From positions 1-35,957 of the forward strand of contig JAQGAU010000177.1 of the NCBI GenBank assembly GCA_034698045.1: a DNA stretch of 35,957 bases. Reading direction: 5' to 3'. Below, piece after piece: positions 8,954-20,621 of this stretch. The DNA is from Paramacrobiotus richtersi (lineage: Eukaryota; Tardigrada; Eutardigrada; Parachela; Macrobiotidae). The stretch's first letter is position 1; each line of letters opens with the position of its first letter. The notes under the pieces were generated by a model, which was given only the letters and a program-made list of their open reading frames with translations, did not search any database and was not told where the DNA came from. The translations under genes and the position numbers were made by a program.

Positions 8954-11703
8954 TCATTTCTTTCTGGCCAAAGCCTTTTCCGCCTTTAGACGATATCGTG
9001 TCTGAAAAATTAACTGTTTTATGGAGGTTTTTTTGCTGTTTATAGTACTGTCATGAATATCCTACCTTATCGGCTTCCGATAGCGCTTTATACATCTTTT
9101 CAAGTAAATCATCGATTTCCTCCTCCGACGCGTTCGGATACTGCGCCCGTATATCATCCTCGTTTTCAAAACGTAAATACTCAAGAATCTTGGCATCAAG
9201 GGATTTCGCCGTAATTCTCTTCTTTTTTGGCTATTAATAAACGAAGCAGTGTTAGTAACCGCTATTACTTAATATAAACGACGCCTTAAAGTCGTAAACA
9301 GTAATACTAATATTCAAAAATAAACCACTAGCATTACAACAAAACAACCAAAATAAACTAAGCGAACATGAACTTTTCAGTGACACAAAATCCACATTAA
9401 ACAGTTCAAAGTTCAAACTAAAATGCAAGGTATAGCAGAAAAGCGAAAACACCACGAAAATTAAATTTACCAGCAAAAATACCGACGAAGAAGAAAAACA
9501 CACGATAAAAACCATTTGAAAACCTCGCACTTATAGTTATTAAATTTCTCGTGATGCCACGGAAAGTAGCGTAGGTTAGCATTACTGGGACATTTTACCG
9601 TAGAACTATTCTCATCGATATCGTCTGATAAGCGTCGCTTGGCCCGAGATCTTTTTTTGGGCGTTTTAGGCTTCGGCAACCATTGTTCCAGCTGTACGCG
9701 TTCCACTTCTGCCTTGTCGTGCGGAAGCTTTTGCAGGTACGCCTCGCATTGCTCCGCGTAATCGTTTTGAAGCTGGAAACAAAACACACAAATAACCACT
9801 CAAAAATCAAAAGGACAGAATCACCCCTCACAACAGCCGCACGATAAGCGAAGAATGACTGTATGTTATCTTTTTACAAACAAACTTTCTTACCTGTTCT
9901 AGTTTAACTTTATAAGCATCTTTCTCATCATCATTCATCTCTTTCCATGCTCTGGAAGCTTCCATGAACAAATTGCGATTCTCAATCTGGGCGTTTTGGT
10001 CGTGGAATTCTTTGCAGAACAACTGGTAGGTGGTTTTCAGTTTGAACTCCGGACGTCCCATGGCGTGATTCAACGATTTCTTCTGTTCTACTGTCACCCG
10101 ACTTTTAATTGGCTTTATGGCAATGTGAGGGTATTCGGCTTTAAAGGCTTCCAGTTCCTTCTGCAACAAGGATTCAAATTACAATCCTACTGCCAAGACA
10201 CCAATACAAATCGTATGATCACGACAAATTATCGCCTAGATATTTAAAATCTGGCTAAAAAAGTTTATGACTACTGGATATCTTTCGTTTAGCAAAGAGA
10301 CTAACCGGCATCCATGTTACCGTAGTTTACATGCCAATGCCAACGATACACTTACGCCACCCGAACACCAATACCGATATAACCAAAGACTGGTAATTTC
10401 AGATAATATATGGTTTCTCATATTTAACGTACATTGTATCGTTCTTGATCATCAGTAGCCTTCTGAATGTGTTTGGCTTTTCGTTTATCGCTCATTTCGT
10501 TCCACTTGGCGCGAAGCTCTTCTTTCCGTTCCTTTGAAAGTACCTGCAATGAAGCCACACACCCTAATCAACCAGGTACGAAATGAAATGAATGGTTAAT
10601 GTCATACTGTTTCGTTTTCCGCTAGTCTGCTTTCGCAGAAATAATCGAAAGCAAATTTCGGCCTGATTGGTCCAGCCAATCTCTTCTTTTTTGAGCGCTT
10701 GGAAGTTTTCACTCCATTTACGAATACTGGGTACTGTCCATTCGGGTATTCTGGATGGCGCGCATAAAATTCAGCTTTCAGAATATTAAACTCAGCTTTC
10801 CTTCGTTCATAGTCGTCGTCCCAATCTTTCTGTAAAGGCACGTAAAAAGACGTAATGCACCAATAGTAAAAATGTGTCGAACAGTTCGGAAATTACATAA
10901 GAGATCGAGACATATTTGAAAGCTACTAAAAACTTTCACACGGATTAAGGCAATTTAAATTATGGATGAAGAAAGATTTACTCCTTATTTGTTTCGCGAA
11001 ACTTTAAAAATAACGCGTTACGCGCGTACGCTTAAATCCTGAACCAAACAAGAAACAGTTGATTTCGCTTACTCTGGTTTCCGGAGACATTTTATCGAAG
11101 CGCTTTTTGATTTTCTTGGTAATATCCCCGATACTCAGCTCCGGAAACTTGGTCCGCATTTTCCCCATCGTAGCATTCTTGTATGTCATAAAGGAATTCA
11201 TCGGCGTTTTCGGGAAATCTGGATGCTCATGCTGCATAACAACAGTTCCGAGGAAATGGTAACAACACCGAAAATCTCGAAAAACAATTATTTTGAAAAA
11301 TCAAAATTTTCGGAAATTTTTCATTCAGCTCACCGATCGAAGTACACTGCTGCGCGGATCATTTATCCATGTCTTTGCGTCGGCAACTATTTCCGAAAGA
11401 AGACGGAATTTGCGAATCTGCAGACAAAACGACAGATCCTGCAATAATTCGTGGTTTTTCACTTTTTGGGCACTTTCTTACATGATCATTCTGCACGATC
11501 TTGTCAAACTGCGCATGGCACTCTTCAGGGGAATGATCGCCCACCGTCAGCGTACTCCAGTCCAGTTTATTAACCTGCTTCACGAAGGAATGTATCTCCT
11601 TCTTGGGTAGAGCTTCCTCCACTTTGGTTATCAGCTCCTGAACGAGCGAACACGGCCAGTCCAGAATCAAACGCTCGGCCTGCTGTGCCATCTCCATTTT
11701 CAT
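8954..11703 (-). CDS. ubtf-like: UBF-like multi-HMG-box nucleolar transcription factor
   Basis: Exons in coding order: 11703-11482, 11417-11334, 11231-11073, 10829-10608, 10543-10433, 10160-9894, 9772-9599, 9230-9066, 9001-8954; all introns are phase 0, total 483 aa. Residues 1-100 resemble the UBF N-terminal dimerisation region, including I-R-K-F-R-L-L-S-E-I against VRKFRTLTELI. HMG box 1 begins H-P-D-F-P-K-T-P-M-N-S-F, a close match to UBF HPDFPKKPLTPYF. Further boxes: R-P-K-F-A-F-D-Y-F with K-W-N-E-M-S-D; L-K-T-T-Y-Q-L-F-C with A-W-K-E-M-N-D-D-E-K; and a C-terminal box with P-N-A-S-E-E-E-I-D and L-S-E-A-D-K. A P-K-K-K-R basic NLS opens exon 8. UBF bends and opens rDNA for RNA polymerase I. 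The protein is shorter than vertebrate UBF (over 700 aa) and has no acidic tail. An HMG-box protein is certain; UBF orthology is likely. The start is the first ATG in frame. Confidence 0.8.
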
Positions 11704-12977
11704 GAATCTTCGAAATTCACTCAACTTCGATAAAACTAGCAGCTAAATAATTGGATGGATGATAACATGCAGTCTAACAGTTGACTGAGTTTCCTGTCTG
11801 GCAACATGACAACAGCAACAGTTAAAACTTGAAACGGAAAACTTGACAAAAGCCAAAAGAGACGGCCAACAGGTCTCAACTTGCTGACTGTTGTTCGGCG
11901 TATGGAGCATTCGACTCCACATGGCAGATACGTGGGATGTTTCCTAACGTAAACCATGCGCTCCGTTTCCACACGGCACCCTCTATCGCTCAGATAGTTC
12001 GATCAGCGTTCACAATCGCTTGAAGCAAGCTAGCGCTCCAGCTGCCCCCTGTCGTCTTGCATACATGACGGTTGCTCAGCGCGGCTCACTCCAGATCCAG
12101 AAGCTGTCTTCTAGCTTGTGTGTTCGTTGTTGCCGGCTGCCGCGTTTAGTTCCGTCCGGTATTGGCAGGTTTATACCGGGCACAGCATCTGTTCTCCCGC
12201 GGTACTGCCTCGTACTGGCTTTTAGGGTAGTCACGCAGCAAACCATTTTCTTAACACATAACAGTTTATTGTTGTTCCGCAGGGTCTGTTGTCACATTTC
12301 GGGTGTCATACTATATTTAAAATCTGCGTATACATAATGAACAGACCAGTGAAAATTAAAAAATTTTGGCAAATATATATTGTGCCTAATTGCGAGCTGG
12401 GTGTGCTATGTATGACTCGCTGCGTGCTTGGCAATGACATCCTCATCGCATAAGTAATATTATTAATCTTTGAAAAATGTATAGCTTTCCTGTTATGGCG
12501 GCAATAATTAATCATAAATTGTAAGTCACGTACCTAGTGATCCAGAAGTTTGCTGTACACATACTGCGCATGCATGCAGTGATTTTCGTTTTAAAAGTTT
12601 CCGCCGTCCAAAAGCGATAGGCGACTTTCACGGTTTTAGGTTTTTACAGGCTCCATGCATACGGTAACCACTGCTTTCAGCTCCCGTTTGCTTATCAGTG
12701 TTAATTTTTATTCAAATGTCGGACAAAATAAACGAACCTTCACATGCCGTTTCTAAAAACAAGAAACCGCAGATTTGAAAACTCATGAGAAAAGGCCACA
12801 CAGGGCACAATAATTGTTAAAACGTGGCATTACAGTTACGCCGAATTTTCATGTAAACATTTGCAAATTAAAACAAAAAGAGCCGACGGTAGTTTACAAC
12901 AAACGAACATCACAGTTATCTAAACAGACTGCCAAAAACCCTAAACAGCCAAAAATATGTATACAACCGAAAGACCA
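11704..12977. other. Intergenic region between UBF-like gene 5' end and SARAF 3' end
   Basis: About 1.27 kb with no supportable gene. Frames at 11736-11972 (-), 12020-12337 (+) and 12814-13083 (+) lack domains and splice context. It presumably holds the UBF-like promoter and the SARAF 3' UTR, with its poly(A) signal near 12707. Confidence 0.5.
12707..12712 (-). terminator. AATAAA polyadenylation signal candidate for SARAF
   Basis: On the minus strand AATAAA lies about 266 bases after the SARAF stop at 12978. Confidence 0.45.
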
Positions 12978-15188
12978 CTATCTCCTGCGCGTTCCACCGA
13001 ACCCCGACGCTTCGCGCGACCCCGAACTTCCGGACGAGCTGCTCCCAAATCCCGAACTATACGACGTGGAACTTGCGCCATGATAATCCGGATTATACGC
13101 CGGACCGCGATTGTACCCTCCCCCACCACCAAACCATCCTCCTCCACCATATCCGGTATTCCGCCGGCCAAACAAGTAACCCAGCCCCGCACCCGCTCCT
13201 ATTCCACTCCAGAATCCCGGTCCGCCGCCCCTGGTGCCGGTTGGTGGCGCCCGATTGGCGTTACAGCTGTCACCCGGGAAAGCCGAAGAGTCTCCGGGAT
13301 AGGGGGGCGGGGGTCCGTAGCTGGAGGAGGGACCGAAGGTGGTGCCTGATGGATAGTGACCGGGACCCTGAGGATGGTCAGAATTGGTGGTGGAATACTG
13401 GCGTTGTGCGACGCAGGAACGGTAGATCTTGTATATGAACCAGAGAACGCCCATGACGAAGAGGGTGCTGATATACCATGGTGTTTTGAGGCCATCCGAG
13501 CTTCTGAAAAGTAACAACAATTGACAGGAAGACGCTGGAAATAATTCTTACAAGTAAGACATAATTATTTCGACTATTTATGAGAACGAAGTTCTCAAGT
13601 TTTTATTTATTGAGAACGAAGTTAAACGAACCAAGTCTTGAAGTGAAAATCGGCCAAAAATTACGTTCGAATTAAGTTTGCCCAAGCAAATATACAGGTC
13701 GCGCAAGGGAACGAATAAATCAATTTTTTACTGGTCAGATTCAATCAAGCTTCTATCGCTCACACATTTCTCGTTTTTTTTCTGAGCGGTATCGAATTCT
13801 AGTCACTTTAAAAAGATACAAAACTCTTTAATTCCTAACGTATACCGTATTTGCTCAGATAGCCCAGGGCGTTCACTTATTTCAACAAGCAAAGTCTAAC
13901 CAAATGAGCACCATAAATAGTTAACCATTGTAAAAATTTCACGACAACTTCACATACAAATTACGGACAAGATGGTTTCGTAAGCAATAATATCAAAAAT
14001 TCGAAAACTGCGAAGTTGACGTAACACTAGCTGAAACAATCGTACGCACAAATATTCATGATACGGTTTTCAGTTCCTTACGTGTGAGTCTTTGAATACG
14101 ACGGAGATTGATGATGGTAAGCAGACCCTTGGCCTTGACTTTTACGATGTTGCACTCCTTCTTTGGTCAGGTCCAGTGTATATTCCATCTACAAAAAGAC
14201 TGAGAAATTTCAAAAGTTTTGATTTGAGAAAATCTTTAGAAATCTGTTGAAATACTCTTCCAAAAACATTTTCCCTGCCTTTGTAACATTTCTAAACTGT
14301 TTCCGTCTACTACCGCATTTAAAGCAATCAATCAAGTGCACAAATCAGCACCGTCCTATAGATGTATAATAGTCACAAATTAAAAGGAAAACATGCAACT
14401 TAAATTCAAACCGGAAATGACGCTGCACATTACATTACAACTTACACCACAGCTGCCTTTCAGGACATATGGATCATCGGGACTTTCGTATCCTTCGCAA
14501 AGCACTTCTACTTGTCCAAATCGGAAATCATTATCCATATCTAAGAAATAAAAAGATATTAAAAAAACAGCAAGAATAAACTTGTGTTTTCCAAACGATT
14601 TCCTAATGACGAACCTTTAAAGTTTAAATCGACAAAAAAACAGCTTTCGTGTTGACAGCGTTAATTATAAAAAAGGGAGAAATTAAACTAACCCTTGGGG
14701 GGAAAATACGTAACGCTGAAACATAACAGTTAATACAAAAGATTAATTATTACAGAGTTAATGAGATTGTACTACTCGAACCAGGATCCAAAACGGCAAC
14801 CTCACCTGTTTTACATTCCCACTGCACATCCATTCCATCGGATCCACGATTGTAGCACTGCACAACCTGAGGAACGAAGGAGGTACATCCTGCCGTACCT
14901 CCAACACAGGACACCTGGGGAACAGGACGGGTTCGTCGTGCTGTAGTCATTTTTCCTTGATGGAGCGTCAGAGTTTGAACATCGCTCAGACGGATTCGAT
15001 CATTGGTCTGATGTCCTACGATACATGGACTATTTAGATGTAAATAAGAACGCATATTAGACCGAACACGTAGCAAGATGTACAGATATGTCTGGCTTGT
15101 CAGGAAACCAAAACCTACCCCACTGCTGAGCATTCCCATCAGAAAGGGATGCAGCAAAGATACAGAGGAAAAGAATCCGAAGCATCAT
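12978..15188 (-). CDS. saraf: SARAF, store-operated calcium entry regulator (TMEM66 family)
   Basis: Exons in coding order: 15188-15119, 15015-14806, 14539/14540-14446, 14188-14082, 13503-12978; phases 1, 1, 0, 2 agree, giving about 335 aa. Exon 1 is a signal peptide (M-M-L-R-I-L-F-L-C-I-F-A-A). The ER-lumenal part matches SARAF closely: P-Q-V-S-C-V-G-G-T-A-G-C, then V-Q-C-Y-N-R-G-S-D-G, D-V-Q-W-E-C-K-T and L-C-E-G-Y-E-S. One membrane span follows S-D-G-L-K-T-P-W-Y-I, near residues 167-189. The cytosolic tail is rich in Pro, Gly, Tyr and Ser, contains G-P-G-F-W-S-G-I-G and G-Y-L-F-G, and ends G-F-G-G-T-R-R-R, the family terminus. SARAF sits in the ER membrane and promotes slow inactivation of STIM-gated calcium entry. 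All family hallmarks are present. Confidence 0.92.
13582..13623. repeat. Small palindrome and direct repeat in SARAF intron 4
   Basis: GAGAACGAAGTTCTC is an inverted repeat of GAGAAC with a 3-base spacer; its first 12 bases recur 30 bases downstream at 13612. It lies in an AT-rich part of the 578-base intron. No function can be assigned. Confidence 0.4.
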
Positions 15189-16336
15189 GATGAGGATGAT
15201 TCTCCCACGATTTACCAGGACGGCTCTCCGAACGCAGCGTATTCAGATGTAACCCTTACCGCACTATATTTCCTAATTACAGAAACTGTTTTTTGTCACA
15301 AATTTCTGCATCCTACTCGGGCATTGCGCTAAATATAAATCACAAATTAACTGACATATTTAGCGTCCGGAAAACGTAAATAAAGATTTGGTAATATTCC
15401 ACTAGGCTGGTTAGTGAGTCATAAAAATTATTGGTACTAGTATGGCTAGTCATTGGAGCATTGGAGCACGTAGAATGAAGGGGTGGAGACAGGACAAAAA
15501 CAGCCAATTGGGATCATGAACGTGTGCTACTCGCAGTGAAGTGGTCAGCCAAGACGCCGGGATCCGGATGGATACTGACTTTGTTACCTTCTGTTGTTAA
15601 AACAGACACAAACTGACCCCAAGTTAAAAGTTTCATAAGCCTCCCACAAGAGGAAAATAATTATTATAAAAAATGGCAAACCGAAACCAGAAATTATGCT
15701 TAAATCAAAACTACAATTAATACATCATAATAATGAGTTAATTAATTACACATACTATACCATGGTACAGCAATAAACACAATGTTAGGCATATGACTCC
15801 GTTTAATTAAAGAAAAAAGATAAGCAACGAAACCTAAAATACAGAAAACAATTAAACTGACTTACTACCAAGTAGCTTTTACATACTGCGTGCAGTCAAG
15901 AGCGTGGGATTATACTCAAAACATTTTGGCTTCTTCAACTCAAAAAAGTTGTTGAAGAAACAAAAAAACTATGATACATGCATCGTGATGGATTACAACC
16001 GTGTACGTACGTATCATGCTTCGTGCGTTGATAAGGAATGCGCGCCATTCGAGCACTGGAAAGGAAAACGAATGGTCAGCACGAAATCGATTGTACAGTA
16101 CAGCACCAGTACAGTTGCGATTCATACAAGCTCCTATCGGTCCGATGACCCCCGTTCGGTTAAACTTCGGTCAGTTTAATTTGGGTTCTGCGCTTAACTG
16201 TTCTGCATGACTCCAAATTATCTTGGATGCACTGTGTGGAGATAGGACCATTCTAAAAAAACCCTCTTAATTTTCTTGTATTTTTTCGTGATTGACTGAC
16301 TGCCTCTGCATATCAATTTTTGCGGCCTGTGTCAGT
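15189..16336. other. Divergent intergenic region, SARAF (-) and Tudor gene (+)
   Basis: About 1.15 kb between divergent starts. It is AT-rich with no domain-bearing frame; the 91-codon frame at 15904-16179 and its overlaps look random. Presumably promoters and 5' UTRs; no TATA box stands out. Confidence 0.45.
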
Positions 16337-19300
16337 ATGGGATCCTATGGTTGTACCGAACCAGGTTTTGTGGAGGTACGTTTGGACAGTGAGCTCCAGC
16401 TTTCCTAGTCCTAGAACGCATCCTGATGGCTAATTGGTGATTTTGCAGGGAGAAAGCTTTGTCTACAACAGTCACAATACCCATGTGACCAGTGCTGATC
16501 TGGAAAAACTCCATGAAAACGATGCCATGTTGAACCAAATAGTCATGGATCTCGAGATGTGGAAGGATGCAGACAACAAATCGCGGTATGTTTTTCGTCT
16601 TTGTTCTGTGAACTATTTTCAGCAGAACATAAGATTAATATGTAGAAAATACTTTAATTTCGTAACGTTTCTCTGTCACTGTCCACTGATACTACAGAAG
16701 CGACTCCGACGAGGTTGACTTGATCCAAGCGGTTCATCCAGATGCTCCACGGATTCTGAGTATTCCACGTCCACGTAAGTTGGAAGACGTGCTGAATTCT
16801 GGATATTTATTAATAATTTTTTGTAACGAACATGTTGGAGCTTTGGTGTAACTGTAAATTTTGGTGTTTAGATCCGTTAATTGGACACAAACAGCTGTTT
16901 GCTCGCGCGCTGCCGGATAAGCTGAAGTACGTATGTCGTTCGATAAATTTATATCGCGAATATTTTGCTTCCTGTACGAAATAAATTAAGAACGGCTAGC
17001 ACTAGAAGTGGAAGCTGCGAATTTTTTTACTAGATCACGGTAAAAATCGAGAGATAGGCTGCTAGAATTAGTAATACTGTTTGCGAAGAAGCAGACGTGC
17101 TGATTTCACAGGAAGTGAGCGAATAGCTGAAAGAAGTATCGTACCTGTATGCATAGCACGTTTAGTAATATTGCCCCCAAGATGGGCACCAACCTATGAA
17201 GCGCGCTTGTGGACACACCCACAACCGTTTTTTAACCATAGGTAGGATGGGTAAATTCCATACCGTACGTAGGGAAAACACAGACCCTTTCTTTTTCGAC
17301 CCTTATTTTCCGGACCCTTATTTTTTTGATACTTATTTTTCGGACCCTTCTTCTCGTGATACGTAGTTTCGTACCCTTATGTGCTGCGTGCGTTCCGAAT
17401 GGTCGTAAACGCAGCATACATTTTGGAGTTTGAAATGCAGTTGACAGGTGTTTCTGGTTTTAATTTCTTCTTCCTCTAAATCTTTTCTCGGTTTTGATTC
17501 CAGTTGTGCAGGGTTCCAGATGTAGCGAAACAAGCAACATGGGTTATCAAAAAAATGATCAAAACTTAATATCAAAAAAATAAAGGTCCGAAAACTACGT
17601 ATCACGGAAATAAGGGTCCGAAAAATGTATGTCATAAAAATAATGGTCCGAAAAATATGGGTCGAAAAGAAAGGGTCCGAAAAATAAGTATCAAAAGAAC
17701 AAGGGTCCAGAAAGAAAGGGTCTGCGTTTTCCCTACGTACGGTATCGAATTTACCCACACTACCTATGGTTAAAAAAACGGTTGTAGGTGTGTCCACAAC
17801 CGCGCTTCATACCAACCGGTCAGGTGATCGTAATCAACTAAATTTTCGGACAACTCATAATTTTCGCCGTTTTAGCTTAAACATGGATTTGATAAAAAGT
17901 GACCCGAAGAAGGCCTACACCGAGATTATCGAAAATATGTTGGACTTGGAGTAAGTTAACAAAATCCAGACTACAATTTTAATGTAGATCAATGTATGGG
18001 AGTAGAACAGGAACGTTTGTTTCCCCGTTTAGGCCAAGCAATGCAGATCTGGTGCGCCAAGGCTTGATGGACATTACGATCGGTCATATCGAGACATATA
18101 ACTCATTTTGGCTTCGAATGACCGCATTTCGTCATAAGGAGGAAAGGGAACTTATGTTGCGACAGATGGAAGCCATTTTAGGAATCTGGTCTACCGACAA
18201 AGCTAATTTGACCAGGTATGTACACATATTTTATAAAGTATACTGAATAGTTGAAACTGCATCAAAACTGATGTTGTCTAGCGCCGCAGTTGGACAGTAC
18301 GTTCTGGTGTCGAACGGAAAGCAAGGCATGCACCGCGCCAGGATTGTGCATGTTGGTCATGATAAGGATCACATTCGTATCGCGTTGGTGGATTACGGAG
18401 CCCAGAAAAACTATCTTCTCTCCCGGAACAGCATTTATCCCTTTCCTCAGGGGTGGAGTTTGGGATCTTGCGGATGTGGAGGCAGTGTTTTGGTTAGCCG
18501 TGCAAGAATGCCCGAAATTGATTATGGATTCCTTCCTATCTATCCACAAGCTTTTCGTGAAACTTTTAAAAATGCTATGAAAGCACTGGATTTACGGGGA
18601 ATGATCCAGGATATTAGTGTTGATGGCTGTTTCGAGATGAAACTGGAATATGAAGCAGAACATAAAAATTTAGGAGCCTATCTGGCCACACTTGGAAATC
18701 ATCGTCCGAAACCGTGAGTTACATGCCCTTTGTAATTCTAATGATACTTTTTCGTTTTTTATCTGTAATGGAGCAAGTGACAAAGTTTAAAGTCCATAAA
18801 CGAAGCAGACGAGTTTTTTTACGAAACTATTAGTTTACTGTCAGTTTTTTCAACCCTTTGACCCGAAAAACAGGATTTTGCTGTTCATTACGTTTTTCTA
18901 TCAATGTTAATCTGTTAGACAGCCAGAATTAAGTGCACTTTCTGGATTTATGTAGAAGCAATAGCCAGATGGCTCGCTGTGGCACGTTCGCTGTTGCTCC
19001 GGGTATGGTCCGCTGGACTCTGAAGGAATTCGCGTTTAGTGATGTGATGTACATGTGGCCGGAAGGAGAGATTGCCGGTCGTCTGTTGGAATGGATTAAA
19101 CACGATTTGCATATCCTCCTTGATAAAATGCCTCCCGTGACGACTACCACGTAAGGTTTTAGGGTTGAAAATAAAAGATGTAAACGCAAAATGTTCCATA
19201 AAATAACATTAAACTTATACAATTTATTCAGTAATGTAATCCAACAGTGTTCGTTGATTCCATGAGTAATTTTGTTTTCCTTTTCAGTCCGCAGGTGAAC

Positions 19301-19894
19301 GACATTGTGGGAGTGTGCTTGGGTGCTGACTGGTTTCGGGCTGTTGTACGCAAGGCCAACTTGTATCATGGCTTCTGTGAATGCTTTCTGCTGGATCTTG
19401 GACGCACGGAGAAACGGGTGCCATTCGGGAATATCCGCCCCCTTGTCGATGAGCGCGCATTCCGTATCCCGGCTCTGGCTGTGGAATGCCACGAAGCCGA
19501 CGTTGCTGGTCAGCGGGAAGAACCGTTGGCCGACGCCATTGAACGCCACGCTCACAACTGGCTGCTGGACGTGGAGGGGACCAAGATGCTGACGCGCTTT
19601 ATTGGGCATCCCTTGAAAGTGGAAGTAGTTGAATATGTCCAGAAGAAGGAGCACCTCGACACGTGTAAACTGTATGATCCAGTGGGGAAATATTACGCCG
19701 TTATTAATTTGTTTGTTCCTGTGGATGGGGAGGAGGAACCTGTTCGGTACGGAGGTGCTTTGCGTCGCGTTTTGGACGCTCGCAATTTAGACGGCACTGG
19801 ATACACCCGTTCATGCCCCGTGTACAATCTCACCAAGACGTTGCGTGAACAGGAAGAGGAAAATGGCCAAGATGAGGATTCAGATACGGAGTGA
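16337..19894 (+). CDS. Protein with two (extended) Tudor domains
   Basis: Exons 16337-16375, 16449-16585, 16698-16774, 16872-16926, 17876-17950, 18033-18215, 18282-18713, 18956-19150, 19288-19894; all phases agree, giving 599 aa. The N-terminal 130 residues are acidic and unrecognised. Tudor unit 1 starts at about residue 138 (I-G-H-I-E-T-Y-N-S-F-W) and has a core G-Q-Y-V-L-V to L-V-D-Y-G-A-Q-K, then Y-P-F-P. Unit 2 has V-N-D-I-V-G-V-C-L-G-A-D-W-F-R-A and L-L-D-L-G-R-T-E-K followed by I-P-A-L-A-V-E-C, the usual staphylococcal-nuclease-like extension. Such proteins bind dimethyl-arginine on Piwi/Vasa partners and scaffold germ granules; that role is inferred. The C-terminus is acidic. Oddities: a 615-bp transposon in intron 4, and an apparent compensated frameshift inside unit 1. 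Confidence 0.82.
17188..17195. repeat. Left target-site duplication of the foldback element
   Basis: ACCAACCT directly abuts the left inverted repeat; the matching copy ACCAACCG abuts the right end at 17811-17818 (7 of 8 bases identical). Confidence 0.6.
17196..17810. mobile_element. Foldback / MITE-like element with ~100-bp terminal inverted repeats
   Basis: The ends are near-perfect inverted repeats of about 95-100 bases: 17196 onward starts ATGAAGCGCG and the complement of the right end (to 17810) starts the same, with later matches such as TACCGTACGTAGGGAAAAC. The interior continues as a weaker inverted repeat built of GGTCCGAAAA-type units, in opposite orientation in the two halves, so the whole element can fold into one hairpin. 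It is flanked by ACCAACCT (17188-17195) and ACCAACCG (17811-17818), a likely 8-base target duplication with one mismatch, which suggests a hAT-like or other 8-bp-TSD superfamily. It has no coding capacity and so is non-autonomous. It lies wholly within intron 4 of the Tudor gene. Confidence 0.85.
17811..17818. repeat. Right target-site duplication of the foldback element
   Basis: ACCAACCG directly abuts the right inverted repeat and pairs with 17188-17195. Confidence 0.6.
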
Positions 19895-20621
19895 TTCGGT
19901 GACCAGCGTTCATTCGGTTCACATTTTTGCCAAAGTTTCGTTGTGATTTTTATACCGGTTTATACGACTAGTGTTTGCAAGTGATAATTGTTCTATGTGT
20001 ACTTTAGCTTGTCCTTTTGGAAAGTTTTTTAGTTTTACCGGGTTCTGGATTCTATAGCATTTTAGTTTTACTATCATCGCATGCGTTTTTGCGGAAAAAC
20101 AGTACAGAATTTATTATTGTGCATTGCAGAGTTTAAGGAAATGACGGAAGAGTTTTATGTGTCAATAAAAAAACTGGACAGTTCTGGTTCTGTAATGTTA
20201 CTAGTTGAACGAAAAGCTGCAAAGATCCATTAACGAATGCACATTGTATAAGTTCCTTGGATCCATATAAAATGCAGATATCATAAATAGTTAATAATAC
20301 ATAGTATGGTAGGTAAAATTTGCGAATGACCCTTCATTTCGGATCACACACAATATATGGGATTATTATCCAAATTCGATATGGTCCGCTTGCAAGAAGA
20401 TGCAGTACGTAACAATCATTCTTAAAAAGACCAAGATGATAACCAACATATGTTGTCAAGTGGAACACAAATCTACTGAAATATACACAATGAATGGCAT
20501 AAGCAATAATGTAACCATCAGAAATAGTACTGTACCTATACGAGTATACCAAAATATTTCGACAGCCGGAACAATATGTTCGCTTCGGTTCTTGAACTAC
20601 AATCAATCTCTACAAGCTGTT
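19895..20621. other. Convergent 3' UTRs, Tudor gene and MNNL-like gene
   Basis: Contains the Tudor gene 3' UTR up to about 20190 and then the 3' side of the minus-strand MNNL-like gene. I searched the minus strand here for a Cys-rich DSL or EGF exon and found none. The frame at 20334-20606 has no domain. Confidence 0.5.
20164..20169 (+). terminator. Polyadenylation signal AATAAA for the Tudor gene
   Basis: AATAAA lies 270 bases after the stop codon at 19894. Confidence 0.6.

Noticed and set aside
11736..12337. Frames on both strands in the gap between UBF-like gene and SARAF
   Set aside because: No recognisable motifs, no flanking splice signals, and composition unlike the neighbouring genes.
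15904..16179. 91-codon + strand frame upstream of the Tudor gene
   Set aside because: No domain; does not splice in frame to the Tudor start; both strands are open here, a sign of chance.
17333..17797. 154-codon minus-strand frame within the foldback element
   Set aside because: Its F/S/I-rich repetitive translation is produced by the TTTTCGGACCC-type repeats; no transposase motif such as DDE or hAT dimerisation region is seen.
20334..20606. Possible DSL-domain exon downstream of the MNNL-like gene
   Set aside because: The frame lacks the six-cysteine DSL spacing and the CRPRDDxFGH core.
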